64,000 nt of DNA from CBDCGJ01 sp965238305. GTDB taxonomy: Bacteria; Pseudomonadota; Alphaproteobacteria; GCA-2731375. A program made the position numbers and the translations under genes. The notes below the pieces were generated by a model that was given only the letters and a program-made list of their open reading frames with translations, did no database searches and had not been told where the DNA came from. The stretch lies in the NCBI GenBank assembly GCA_965238305.1, contig CBDEHK010000001.1, positions 2,976,001 through 3,040,000 on the forward strand, in the 5' to 3' direction. How positions within the stretch are numbered: position 1 is the stretch's first letter; each line of letters opens with the position of its first letter. Shown here in pieces: positions 1 through 8,616 of this stretch.

Positions 1-715
1 GTGACTTGGCATCAATCGCATTGGCGATCGATTGTACAAACGATTCAAACAGTTCTTTTTGGGCCTTGATCAAACGGTGATTATCATAGGTGACGCCGGC
101 TTGCAGCGCCAACGCCTCTATCACTTGTGCCAGATATTCCGGAAACGCTGTGACCTCACCGCTGGTCGGGTCGCAGGCGTTAAACAACGCCAACACCGCG
201 GTGACGTCATTGTTATGATCTTTCAAAGGCACGAACAACATCGACTTCGTGCGGTAGCCATAACGTTCGTCCATCCGGGTCGTGCCGGAAAAATCAAAGC
301 CACTATTTTCGTATATGTCAGCAATATTAACGATTTCGCCCGTAAGTGCGACATGTACCGCGGCGTTGTGATGCAGACCCACATCGGTTTGCGGATCTCT
401 TAAAGGAAGGCCGGGGATGCTTTCAGGGGCGTTTGATTCCATGCTAACTAATCCATGCGCTTCGGAGCGGACACGGGAAAATTTCAGTTCATTTTCTTCG
501 CGAAGATACAAAATCGCACCATCAGCGTGGGCAATGTTCATGGCATAATTGACAATCAGGTCGAGCAATTTTTCGCAATCGCGTTCGCCTGCAAACGTCA
601 GCATGGCATACATTAAACGGTCATGCGCTTGGGTGACGTCAGCCGGGTCGACGCGCAACGATTGCCGGTATTCTGTCACGGTTTTTGTTGTATCCACTAA
701 TGTGATGCGATCCAT
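1..715 (-). CDS. GAF-domain signalling protein, probably GAF/HD-GYP (partial)
   Basis: The reading frame is open on the minus strand from an ATG at 715 to the window edge, so about 238 N-terminal residues are visible and the C-terminus is missing. Residues of about 45-200 look like a GAF small-molecule sensing domain (ILYLREEN, SMLFVPLKD, VLALFNA). The last visible stretch, QKELFESF to NAIDAKS, matches the linker that precedes an HD-GYP phosphodiesterase domain in GAF/HD-GYP proteins, so I infer a cyclic-di-GMP phosphodiesterase. The HD-GYP part itself is not in view. It lies 21 bp behind the cyclase-like gene on the same strand, so the two are probably co-transcribed. Three copies of TGACGTCA fall in or just before this gene. 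The frame is certain; the output domain is inferred. Confidence 0.85.
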   Translation of the reverse strand, partial: MDRITLVDTTKTVTEYRQSLRVDPADVTQAHDRLMYAMLTFAGERDCEKLLDLIVNYAMNIAHADGAILYLREENELKFSRVRSEAHGLVSMESNAPESIPGLPLRDPQTDVGLHHNAAVHVALTGEIVNIADIYENSGFDFSGTTRMDERYGYRTKSMLFVPLKDHNNDVTAVLALFNACDPTSGEVTAFPEYLAQVIEALALQAGVTYDNHRLIKAQKELFESFVQSIANAIDAKS

Positions 716-1775
716 GGGTTGGGCCTCCGGGTTCGATCAGCTGTTTTGATTAGGTTTGACGTCACGCGAATTTCGCTCAGACGTGGTGGCTTGATCTTGA
801 ACACTGGTGATTTCACATATCGCCAGGTCGGCTAGATCTATAGGTAAGTCGTCGTAATTTGACGTCAGATTTTCGAGGTTTCGTATACGGCTGAAAGTAT
901 TTGGGACAAAAAAGTCCCGACCGCTAGTGTCGGTCCGCGAAATTCCGAATTGAAGCTTGCTTTGGTCATCAAGAGCAATTTCACCAATAAGGTTTTTGGT
1001 GCAAAGAATTTGCCCGTTCCGACTGAATTCGCTGAGTTTTTCAGCACGATTGTTGGTCTCACCCAAGACGATAAATTCGACTTGGGACGTCGATTTTAGG
1101 CTGCCGAACCACTCCCGACCTTGCTCAAGTCCAATATCGAACTTTAGCATCGGTAACCAGGACAAATGCGCCCGCCAAGTCCGGCTTAGTTCTTCAATTT
1201 CTATTTGCAAATCCAGTGCACATCGCGCGGCATTCATTGCATAACCACAATCCGGTTGTGGGAAGAAATAAAACAACAATCCGTTATTGTTGTGTTTGCC
1301 ATGAACACCATAATACTTGCGGAATATTGGATCCATCCGGACCCAGATATCATTCGTCAGCTCAAAATAATCTTGTGGTGCCATTTCGCTTTTCAGCTGT
1401 TGTTCGCCCTGTAAACCGGCCGCCAGCACTGCTAAGTCGGTTCTGAAAGGTTGCCGGTTTTTCAATAAATCACGAATAACCCGTTCTCGCCTCGCTAGTA
1501 AATCGAGCATTGTTTCTTTTTCATTCACCGGTACATACGTAAACAATGTTCCTTCGCGGTAAAACGAAACGATGATTTGGTGGGGATGAATTTGACTGTC
1601 TATTTTCAGCTCGACGCCCTTGTTCGGCTGCTCAGCTGGCGCTAAAACCGTCGTTTGATCATATATCGAGGTTAGCCGGCGATCCGTACCGACGCCAAAT
1701 TCGCTATCAAAGCCGCTAAAGGCTTCGCGCGGAATCCGCCGTTTCGCGATCGCCATGTGAAAAGAAATGACGTCA
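202..1775. repeat. First cluster of the iterated palindrome TGACGTCA
   Basis: Perfect copies of the self-complementary octamer TGACGTCA lie at 202-209, 634-641, 757-764, 860-867 and 1768-1775. That is five in about 1.6 kb, where roughly one is expected per 64 kb of balanced DNA. All five are inside coding sequence. Four encode Asp-Val and one (860) encodes Thr-Ser, so the word is not tied to one protein motif. Function is unknown. See also the cluster at 40.7-49.5 kb. Confidence 0.7.
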
Positions 1776-2329
1776 AACAGTTCTTCGGTTTCTTTGAGCC
1801 GATCGCTGTTGAGCAAAAGTGAGAAAATGTTGCGCGTTTCAATTTCACCGTCCAGCCCACTAACCCGATCGAAGATTTGTTCGCCAGCGGCGTCATTCCA
1901 CCATTGCACTTGAAAATTTGTCGTCAGCATATAGGCCGGGTAAGGAAAATCTTCGATGCTGAGAAACAATGGTCCTTGCGGTTTTGTTTCGCGCACCGCC
2001 AGTGGTGAATTTTGCGGCGAAGATTGTTCGGGAGCAAATTCGAATTCTTCTGTTTCGACAGCGCCTTTTTCTTTATCTGTTTCGACGCCAGTGGGGGTGG
2101 CGAAACGTGCGGCGATCTGCGACATCATCAAACCTTCGGATTTTAAGCGCTTAACTTCCAGAATTCGCTCAACGACATCATCCTCGAAATAACCAATCCG
2201 GCGGGCCTGCGGATCGTCCAAGGTGGGCGGGCCAACATGCGGTCGTGGCAGAATTCCAAGTGCGATGTAATTATTCAGCGTCGCCCTGGATATTCCGGTT
2301 CTTGCCATTATTTCTTTGCTGGTCAGCAT
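737..2329 (-). CDS. MerR-type HTH protein with degenerate class III adenylate cyclase-like domain
   Basis: Residues 1-75 form a MerR-type winged helix-turn-helix (LTSKEIMARTGIS, then RRIGYF and a recognition wing). A central part of about 120-260 resembles a PAS-like sensor. Residues of about 297-455 align with a class III nucleotide cyclase domain: QDYFELTNDIW, GLLFYFFP, DIGLEQG, VLGETNNRAEKL. The first metal-binding Asp, expected near LAVLAAGLQG, is absent. The second, expected in a GDG motif, is replaced within HNNNG at about 346-350. Cyclase activity is therefore doubtful, and a sensing or regulatory role is likelier. I chose the ATG at 2329 because AAGG sits 7 nt upstream; a GTG at 2335 is the alternative. 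The GAF gene follows 21 bp downstream. Direct repeats upstream may be its operator. Confidence 0.85.
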   Translation of the reverse strand: MLTSKEIMARTGISRATLNNYIALGILPRPHVGPPTLDDPQARRIGYFEDDVVERILEVKRLKSEGLMMSQIAARFATPTGVETDKEKGAVETEEFEFAPEQSSPQNSPLAVRETKPQGPLFLSIEDFPYPAYMLTTNFQVQWWNDAAGEQIFDRVSGLDGEIETRNIFSLLLNSDRLKETEELFDVISFHMAIAKRRIPREAFSGFDSEFGVGTDRRLTSIYDQTTVLAPAEQPNKGVELKIDSQIHPHQIIVSFYREGTLFTYVPVNEKETMLDLLARRERVIRDLLKNRQPFRTDLAVLAAGLQGEQQLKSEMAPQDYFELTNDIWVRMDPIFRKYYGVHGKHNNNGLLFYFFPQPDCGYAMNAARCALDLQIEIEELSRTWRAHLSWLPMLKFDIGLEQGREWFGSLKSTSQVEFIVLGETNNRAEKLSEFSRNGQILCTKNLIGEIALDDQSKLQFGISRTDTSGRDFFVPNTFSRIRNLENLTSNYDDLPIDLADLAICEITSVQDQATTSERNSRDVKPNQNS

Positions 2330-2352
2330 ATTCACGCCTTGGATTTATATAA

Positions 2353-2471
2353 TTAGACAGTCCAAACAAACAGTCCAATAAGCTTAAACTGCGTAAATCG
2401 TTTAGTTAATAGCATTTATTAACATTTCATTAATTGAACATATTTAGACAGTATAATTATTATTATACAGT
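2353..2471. repeat. ACAGT-type repeats upstream of the MerR/cyclase-like gene
   Basis: This AT-rich gap (2330-2629) holds no gene. The nonamer TTAGACAGT occurs at 2353-2361 and 2444-2452, and each copy is followed by a second ACAGT (2370-2374 and 2467-2471), making two paired units. The right unit encloses a perfect inverted repeat, GTATAAT at 2451-2457 and ATTATAC at 2462-2468, with a 4-nt spacer. The position just upstream of a MerR-HTH gene suggests an operator for autoregulation. That is inference from position only; AT-richness raises the chance of coincidence. Confidence 0.35.
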
Positions 2472-2629
2472 TTAAATAAATGTGTCTTTTTGATGGGATT
2501 GTATGTGTCAAATTGCCTGGACACACGCAGTCTTAATAAGAAATATGCAATGATTACAGTGAGCTGACTGTCATTTGGAGGGTTTTTTTGATTGACCGTA
2601 GGATCAATTTGTGAGGCGGGACGCTTTAG

Positions 2630-3388
2630 CTACACACAACGCCCGCCGTCGACCTCTAAGCACACGCCAGTGATGAAATTTGCTTCGTCTGATGCAAGAT
2701 ATAACGCGGCGTTGGCGATATCTAACGGGGTACTGAACCGTCCAATTGGGATAGTTGCGCGAAATTTGTCGGCAATTTCTTCAGTTTCTTCGCCACCCAT
2801 GAATTCCTTTAACATTTGGGTTTTTCCGGCAACCGGACAGATCGCGTTGACACGAATATTCTCCGACGCCAATTCGACCGCCATGCTCTTGGTTAGCGTG
2901 TTGACGGCGCCTTTGCTGCCATTGTACCAGGCGAGGCCGGGACGGGGACTGAGAGCCGCGGTAGATGACGTATTGACGAAAGCCCCACTGCCGCGTTTAC
3001 GCATCGCTGGAATACCGTGCAAAGCCGCCCAATAGATCGATTTAACATTCACATCGAAAATCCGATCAAAGGTGGCTTCATCGACTTCGGTCATCGGCAT
3101 ATTTCTTTGCGGGATACCGGCATTATTGACGATGATGTCCAGGCCCCCATAAGACGCCTCGGCGACAGCGATCAAATTCGCCCAATCATCGCTTTGGGTT
3201 ACGTCGCCGGATACGAACTGAGCGATGCCGCCGGCGCTTTTTAATGCTTCGGCGACGGCGTTACCGTCATCCACCGCGATATCGTTGACAATGACACTCG
3301 CGCCTTCTTGGCCAAATCGCTCCGCAATACCGCGACCAAAACCGGCACCAGCGCCGGTAACTATTGCCACTTTGTTTGCCAAGCGCAT
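2630..3388 (-). CDS. SDR family oxidoreductase (FabG-like)
   Basis: A classical short-chain dehydrogenase/reductase of 252 residues. The NAD(P)-binding glycine motif is TGAGAGFG at about 10-17, NNAG is near 89, the catalytic Ser lies in the VNTSSTA stretch, and the YNGSK active site is near 155. The C-terminus ends in the common form EVDGGRCV. An acidic residue after the second beta strand (VNDIAVDD) suggests NAD rather than NADP, which is an inference. The substrate cannot be named from sequence; relatives act on hydroxyacyl, sugar or sterol alcohols. It stands alone, with about 300 bp of non-coding DNA on each side. Confidence 0.9.
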   Translation of the reverse strand: MRLANKVAIVTGAGAGFGRGIAERFGQEGASVIVNDIAVDDGNAVAEALKSAGGIAQFVSGDVTQSDDWANLIAVAEASYGGLDIIVNNAGIPQRNMPMTEVDEATFDRIFDVNVKSIYWAALHGIPAMRKRGSGAFVNTSSTAALSPRPGLAWYNGSKGAVNTLTKSMAVELASENIRVNAICPVAGKTQMLKEFMGGEETEEIADKFRATIPIGRFSTPLDIANAALYLASDEANFITGVCLEVDGGRCV

Positions 3389-3663
3389 TCTGTGCCCCTT
3401 TTTTGTCGTAATTTCAGATTAAATAGAAGATGTCGTTCGGGCAAATTGGACCATGCAATGTATTGGGTTGCAAGATCAATAAGACGGTTTTTGCTTGAAA
3501 ACTCGATGTTTTAAAACGATTCTAGAAATGCTTCCTTGCTGAAACCCAATTTTAGGCTTAAACGATGCGGGTATGCAGGCGCAATAAAAGATTAGCGCGA
3601 TGGTACGACAAGTTATTCTAGAAAATATATCGCGCTTCCAGCCCTGACAACAGATTGCAATAC
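3389..3663. other. Non-coding gap with two copies of a TTCTAGAA-centred repeat
   Basis: No gene is visible between the divergent SDR and DUF502 genes. The decamer ATTCTAGAAA, whose core TTCTAGAA is palindromic, is present at 3519-3528 and again at 3615-3624, 96 bp apart. The second copy lies about 40 bp before the DUF502 start, where an operator could sit. No protein can be linked to it. Confidence 0.3.
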
Positions 3664-4350
3664 ATGAAACAGAAGCTCACGACCAGATTTCGGAATTATT
3701 TGATTACCGGACTAATCGTCACGGCGCCGATTGGCTTGACAGTCTATCTTTCTTGGCAATTTGTTGCCTGGATTGATGATGCGGTGACGCCGCTCATTCC
3801 TGAAAAATATAACCCGGAAACCTACCTACCGTTTTCAATTCCCGGCCTTGGTTTGATTATTGTCGTATTTTTCCTGGTGTTTGTCGGCTTTATCACGGCG
3901 AATATATTCGGTCGGACGATTATTAAAATTGGCGAACGTATTGTTAATCGAATGCCATTTGTTCGCAGTATTTACAGTGGCTTAAAGCAAGTATTTGAAA
4001 CTCTATTTCAACAATCATCGCAATCATTTCGCAATGCTGTATTAGTCGAATGGCCACGGCGTGAGATATGGACGGTGGCGTTTGTGACGGCCGACACTAC
4101 AGGCGAGATAGCCCGGCGACGCGGCAACGATCTAGTGACAGTCTATGTCCCGACAACCCCCAATCCGACCTCTGGTTATATGGTGGTGTTGCCGAAAGAC
4201 GATGTTATCTACCTCGATATGCCAGTGGAAGAGGCCCTGAAAATGGTCATTTCAATGGGCGTATTGGCGCCTGAGGACCCGGTTTCTCATACGCCCAGAG
4301 TGGTCGCACAAAGCGATCCAGACGATCAGACGAAGTCTGTTGGCAGCTGA
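3664..4350 (+). CDS. DUF502 family inner-membrane protein
   Basis: A 228-residue protein matching the DUF502 family. There are two transmembrane helices near the N-terminus, at about 12-38 and 60-85, the second rich in Val/Phe. The family-typical segments NRMPFVRSIYSGLKQ, VLVEWPRREIW, TTPNPTSGYM and DMPVEEALKMVISMG follow. The molecular role of the family is not established. I prefer the ATG at 3664 to an in-frame TTG nine bases upstream; neither has a clear ribosome site. It ends exactly where the convergent amidohydrolase gene ends. The tail after about residue 212 is polar and poorly conserved. Confidence 0.88.
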   Translation: MKQKLTTRFRNYLITGLIVTAPIGLTVYLSWQFVAWIDDAVTPLIPEKYNPETYLPFSIPGLGLIIVVFFLVFVGFITANIFGRTIIKIGERIVNRMPFVRSIYSGLKQVFETLFQQSSQSFRNAVLVEWPRREIWTVAFVTADTTGEIARRRGNDLVTVYVPTTPNPTSGYMVVLPKDDVIYLDMPVEEALKMVISMGVLAPEDPVSHTPRVVAQSDPDDQTKSVGS

Positions 4351-5262
4351 TTAGTTCGTCGTTAGGCGAAGAATATTGCCGGCAGCGACCAACTCTCTGG
4401 TCGATGGCGTCAACTGCGATAACAACAATCGCACGCGATCAACATTTTGTTTGTCAGTCGTTTGCCGACGCTGACTGTTATCGGTACCGATAATGAAACG
4501 TTCTGGATTACTTTCAATTAACTCAAGCCAACGCGGCCAGACTTCTGTTTCATTACGAAATATTGTGTAATCGGGTGAACGGGGATGGCGCAAATATATG
4601 CGCGCACTCAGCTCATAAATCAGATTGCTGTGACGTTTCAGCAATCGGCGGGCCAAAAAGTAAGGTGTGTAACCGCCATGAGCCCAAATTACTTGGACCG
4701 TCGGATATGTTTCGAGCAAGCGTGTGAATTCACGCAATCGGGTGATTTCGCAGTGAATGTTAACCGGTATTTGGTATTTTTTCGCCAACGTCATGATGCC
4801 GTTCATCAAAATGCCATCTGGATCATAGTCGGCTTCGGGAAAGCCGCGGGATGGAAAATGGACGACGGAAATTTCGCCAATACCTTTAAAAACACCCGTT
4901 TCTAATAACAATTCCAACTTTGTAAGTAAGGCACTGTCGTTTGAATTCCAAAACTGCCGGTAACTGCGGCGTTCTGGTGAAATGGAAGCAAATGGGATGA
5001 AACGATCCGGATGTGCTTTGGTCGCGGCCAGAAGTTCCTCATTGTCACTGTCGCGACCCCAGAAGATTACCGCCTTAGCTATTTTCTCCTGATCCATCAG
5101 CTGCAAAAGAGCCTGCCGGTTGTTCATGTGGATATGGCCGTCGACAAACGGTGTTAACTCAATTCCTTGCGCCGTGGTTATTGGTACGAACAGCGCTAGG
5201 CAAAAAAACAGAAGACAGCCGTAAATCTTTGTTCTGAACTGTCGGATGGCGGCAATATTCAC
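4351..5262 (-). CDS. Exported amidohydrolase-2 family metal-dependent hydrolase
   Basis: A 303-residue TIM-barrel hydrolase of the amidohydrolase-2 (PF04909) type. The N-terminus is basic, then strongly hydrophobic (YGCLLFFCLALFVP), which reads as a signal peptide ending near TTAQ, so the enzyme probably works in the periplasm. The metal-binding HxH is in DGHIHMN just after the signal. Further expected His/Asp positions are NIHCE, WAHGGY and IGTDNS. Translation starts at a GTG whose last two bases overlap the TGA stop of the upstream dioxygenase gene, so the two are likely translationally coupled. The substrate is unknown. Exported members of this family are uncommon. Confidence 0.85.
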   Translation of the reverse strand: MNIAAIRQFRTKIYGCLLFFCLALFVPITTAQGIELTPFVDGHIHMNNRQALLQLMDQEKIAKAVIFWGRDSDNEELLAATKAHPDRFIPFASISPERRSYRQFWNSNDSALLTKLELLLETGVFKGIGEISVVHFPSRGFPEADYDPDGILMNGIMTLAKKYQIPVNIHCEITRLREFTRLLETYPTVQVIWAHGGYTPYFLARRLLKRHSNLIYELSARIYLRHPRSPDYTIFRNETEVWPRWLELIESNPERFIIGTDNSQRRQTTDKQNVDRVRLLLSQLTPSTRELVAAGNILRLTTN

Positions 5263-6146
5263 GCTTGCTCTTTTTGCTGCAGATCGAAGATGGAAGTGTA
5301 GCCGCCAGACCAGTCCGGCGGCAGCTCAAACGATCTGGTTTCCAGTTCCATCTCAATCGGTTGCTCACCACGCACGAATTTGTCGGAATTATTGTAGGCG
5401 GCAACCAGGTTCGTGAGCGGGATTGAATCACCTGCACTATAGGTATGCAGCAGCAGATTACGGCTTCGTGGCGAATTATTCGGAACGGAGCCATGGATCA
5501 TCCAACAATTGTGAATGGTGATCGATCCAGCCGGTCCAGCCAAATAATCGGCCATCGTATAATCGAGCTCTTTCGCATCTTTATCGTTAATTGAGCCGCT
5601 CCAATTACCATTGTTGTCGTAGTGGGTATAAAAACGTCCTTTGTGCGAGCCTGGCAACACGCCCAACGGACCCATTTCATCATCGACATCGCTAAGATAG
5701 AGACCGATGGTGAGGGGGGCGGCATTACTGTGGGGCCAGAACGGAAAGTCCTGGTGCCATTTTACTTCTTCGCCGCCGTCGGACCATTTGAAGTTCAATT
5801 TTGAATGGTGATATTTCACATTTGGTCCTAATAAGTCTTCGGCGACGTCGATAAGCGGGCCTGCCGTGCCAAATTCAAAATATTCAGGATGCTGCTCCAC
5901 CGGCGTCATCAGGCGGCGCAGGCGAGGGTTATCTGCAGTATGATCGGGCTCCAGATCGAAATTCTTGTTTGATACAGTCAAGGCGCGGCTTTGATCGACA
6001 AAATCAGCAGTCACCTTGTTCAGGCGGTCAAGCCAATCAGCTGAAACAAAATTTTCTAACACTAGATAACCACGCTCGAAATAATGTTCCCGCTGATTTT
6101 GCGTCAGCACCAGCGGGGATCGAGCCAATATGTCGTCGGTTCTCAT
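5259..6146 (-). CDS. Phytanoyl-CoA dioxygenase (PhyH) family protein
   Basis: A 295-residue Fe(II)/2-oxoglutarate dioxygenase of the PhyH family. The iron-binding HxD is WHQDFPF near residue 135 and the distal histidine is in MIHGSVPNN near 215, followed by an arginine (SPRSR) positioned to hold 2-oxoglutarate. LGVLPGSH is a typical family segment. Such enzymes hydroxylate CoA thioesters, small amines or secondary metabolites, and the substrate here cannot be told. It is the first gene of a two-gene unit with the exported amidohydrolase. recG follows the same direction upstream with a 13-bp gap, so this gene may be read from the recG transcript. Confidence 0.9.
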   Translation of the reverse strand: MRTDDILARSPLVLTQNQREHYFERGYLVLENFVSADWLDRLNKVTADFVDQSRALTVSNKNFDLEPDHTADNPRLRRLMTPVEQHPEYFEFGTAGPLIDVAEDLLGPNVKYHHSKLNFKWSDGGEEVKWHQDFPFWPHSNAAPLTIGLYLSDVDDEMGPLGVLPGSHKGRFYTHYDNNGNWSGSINDKDAKELDYTMADYLAGPAGSITIHNCWMIHGSVPNNSPRSRNLLLHTYSAGDSIPLTNLVAAYNNSDKFVRGEQPIEMELETRSFELPPDWSGGYTSIFDLQQKEQA

Positions 6147-6159
6147 TTCATATCCTATC

Positions 6160-8241
6160 TTAACCCGAGCGCAGATATTTCACCGCCGCGTCTCTCTCGA
6201 ACAAATAGAGCAGAGTTCTGAGGGCCTGACCACGAGAACTTTCAAGATTGGGGTCGCTATCCAGGATCATTTTGGTGTCGTCCCGCGCCGCCAACATCAA
6301 ATCGCTATGTTCACTCAGATCAGCTAGACGGAATTCCGGAAAACCACTTTGTTGTGTCCCTAGAACTTCACCAGCCCCGCGCAGGCGCAGGTCTTCTTCG
6401 GCGATGACAAAACCATCGTCAGTTTCCCGCATGATCGATATGCGCGCGCGGGCAGTTTCACCCAAAGGATCGGCATAGATCAGCAGACAGGAGCCCTGCC
6501 GTTCGCTACGCCCAACCCGACCACGCAACTGATGCATTTGCGCTAGACCAAAACGTTCCGCATGTTCCACTACCATGATACAGGCTTCGGGGACATTGAC
6601 GCCAACCTCTATCACTGTTGTCGCGACCAGCAGCTTGATCCGGCCAACGCTAAAGTCTTCCATAACCCGGTCTTTTTCTGGGCCTTTCATGCGGCCGTGG
6701 ATAAGTCCAACCTGGTCGCCAAATTGGCTGGCGAGTTCAGCGTAGCGATCCTCTGCCGCAGTGACATCCAGAACATCAGATTCTTCCACCAACGGGCAAA
6801 CCCAATAGACGCGATCGTCTTTCGCAATCGCACGGCTGATGGCGGCAACGACATCGTGAAGGCGGCTCCGGGGCAGGGCGCGGGTATCGGTTCGCCGTCG
6901 ACCTGGTGGTTTTTCATCGAGTTTTGAGACGTCCATGTCACCGTAAACTGTCATTGCCAGGGTGCGAGGAATTGGTGTCGCCGTCATCACCAGCACGTCC
7001 GCATGCGCTCCTTTGGCCGCCAGTGTCAGTCGTTGATGCACACCAAAACGATGTTGTTCGTCAATGACTATAACAGCCAGATCCTTGAAATGAACGTCAT
7101 CTTGAAAAAGCGCGTGCGTCCCGACGATTATATCGATTTCTCCACGACCCAAGCATTTCAACATGGCAACGCGTTCTTTGCCTTTGTCGCGCCCAGTTAG
7201 GACGGCAACGCGCAGATTCGCGGCTTCACATAAAGGTGCTAAGGTCGCCAGATGCTGCCGGGCCAGAATTTCCGTTGGTGCCATGAAAGCGGCTTGGCGA
7301 CCGGCTTCAATTGCCGTCGTCATGGTTAACAGGGCGACAGCGGTTTTGCCGCTGCCAACATCGCCTTGCAGCAGGCGTAACATCCGACCGTCATCGGCCA
7401 TGTCATCATCAATCTCCGCCTGTACACGTTGTTGGGCCCCAGTGAGATCGAAGGGCAGGGCCCCTAGGATCTTTTTGCGAATGACGCCGGTACTGGCGAT
7501 GGCGCGGCCTTGTTGTCGTTTTTGCTGGGCGCGAATAAGCGCCAGCGCCAATTGGTTTGCCAACAGCTCGTCGAAGGCGAGGCGTTGGCGGTGCGGCACG
7601 GATAACCCCAGGTCTTGTTCTGATTTTGGCCGATGCGCCTGTTTCAGTGCTTTGTTGAATGGTGGCCAAGCCTGTTGTTTGAGCCAGGATGATTCCTGCC
7701 ATTCGGGAAGCGCCGGAACCTGCGCCAAAGCGCCTGCAACAGCTTTCAGCAATGGTTTAGGCGTCAGCCCGGCGGTCAGTGGATATTGTGCTTCCACCTC
7801 CGGCATCTCGCCGGCACTTTCAATTGCCAGCACATAATCCGGATGGGCGATCTGCGGTGCGTCTTGATATATGTTGACCCGACCGCTGACGATCCGTTCT
7901 TCTCCAACCGGCAGCAAGTTGTTCAAATAATCTTCCCGCGCATTGAAAAACACCAAGGTCAGTGTGCCCGTTTCATCACTGCAGAATACCCGGTATGGGA
8001 CCCGACGATTTGGCGAAGGATGATGTTCATCGACCCGAACACGTAGGGTTGCGATGACATTGTCCGGGGCGGCGGCCACTTTTGGCCGAAACCGCCGGTC
8101 AGTCAGACCACTCGGTAGGTGCCAGCACAGATCAACAATTTTGCTGCCGGCCAATTTCTCAATTAAAGCGCCAATGCGCGGACCGACCCCTTTCAGGTTG
8201 GTCACTGGCGCAAACAAGGGATTGAGTAGGTCTGGGCGCAT
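6160..8241 (-). CDS. recG: ATP-dependent DNA helicase RecG
   Basis: RecG reverses stalled replication forks and processes branched recombination intermediates. The 693-residue length is normal. It has an N-terminal wedge/OB domain (RVRVDEHH, GTLTLVFFNA), Walker A GDVGSGKT at about 293-300, DEQHRFG near 394, TATPIPRT near 420, and a C-terminal helicase half with HGRMKGPEKD, ATTVIEVGVN and QLRGRVGRS. The frame is open upstream to 8397, but that part would overlap the divergent sdhE gene and has no RecG similarity, so the ATG at 8241 is chosen. Divergent recG and sdhE-mfd is a common alphaproteobacterial arrangement. Confidence 0.97.
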   Translation of the reverse strand: MRPDLLNPLFAPVTNLKGVGPRIGALIEKLAGSKIVDLCWHLPSGLTDRRFRPKVAAAPDNVIATLRVRVDEHHPSPNRRVPYRVFCSDETGTLTLVFFNAREDYLNNLLPVGEERIVSGRVNIYQDAPQIAHPDYVLAIESAGEMPEVEAQYPLTAGLTPKPLLKAVAGALAQVPALPEWQESSWLKQQAWPPFNKALKQAHRPKSEQDLGLSVPHRQRLAFDELLANQLALALIRAQQKRQQGRAIASTGVIRKKILGALPFDLTGAQQRVQAEIDDDMADDGRMLRLLQGDVGSGKTAVALLTMTTAIEAGRQAAFMAPTEILARQHLATLAPLCEAANLRVAVLTGRDKGKERVAMLKCLGRGEIDIIVGTHALFQDDVHFKDLAVIVIDEQHRFGVHQRLTLAAKGAHADVLVMTATPIPRTLAMTVYGDMDVSKLDEKPPGRRRTDTRALPRSRLHDVVAAISRAIAKDDRVYWVCPLVEESDVLDVTAAEDRYAELASQFGDQVGLIHGRMKGPEKDRVMEDFSVGRIKLLVATTVIEVGVNVPEACIMVVEHAERFGLAQMHQLRGRVGRSERQGSCLLIYADPLGETARARISIMRETDDGFVIAEEDLRLRGAGEVLGTQQSGFPEFRLADLSEHSDLMLAARDDTKMILDSDPNLESSRGQALRTLLYLFERDAAVKYLRSG

Positions 8242-8298
8242 GATCTGTCGGTTTCTTTCGCACAATTGCTGACATGGGAGGATTGACAGGGTATACCC

Positions 8299-8607
8299 AT
8301 GATCGCTTCGAACTTTGACCATGATTACCGGGAACCGACCGATATGCAAGAAGACCTGGATACGCGCATCAAACGCCTGAAATATCGTAGTTGGCACCGC
8401 GGCACGAAGGAACTTGATCTGGTCATTGGTACCTTCGCCGAACGGAATCTAGCAAACATGAACGACGCCGAGATCGATCAGTTCGAAGCCATTATCGAGG
8501 AGGATGAATTCGATATCTATAATTGGTTGACCCGCAAAGATAAGGTTCCAGATCGGCATCAGAATTCGGTGATGGATAAACTTTTGGTCTTCAAACTGGT
8601 CGAATAG
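8299..8607 (+). CDS. sdhE: Succinate dehydrogenase assembly factor SdhE (FAD insertion)
   Basis: A small DUF339/SdhE family protein of 102 residues. SdhE binds the flavoprotein subunit of succinate dehydrogenase and promotes covalent FAD attachment. The hallmark RG-x-x-E segment is present as RGTKELD, with the conserved YRSWHRG before it and EFDIYNWL after it. The fold is a five-helix bundle. The ATG at 8299 has a weak purine stretch upstream; an internal ATG at 8344 would give 87 residues, closer to the usual length, and is an acceptable alternative. It stands 9 bp before mfd and is probably co-transcribed with it. Confidence 0.93.
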   Translation: MIASNFDHDYREPTDMQEDLDTRIKRLKYRSWHRGTKELDLVIGTFAERNLANMNDAEIDQFEAIIEEDEFDIYNWLTRKDKVPDRHQNSVMDKLLVFKLVE

Positions 8608-8616
8608 AAAAGTCCG

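Noticed and set aside
2419..2433. TTAA-N7-TTAA core as a CtrA site for the cyclase-like gene
   Set aside because: It lies in very AT-rich DNA where this pattern is expected by chance, and it is about 90 bp from the start with no supporting motif.
8242..8397. Extended N-terminus for RecG
   Set aside because: The frame is open upstream, but the extra 52 residues overlap the sdhE gene on the other strand and do not resemble RecG.
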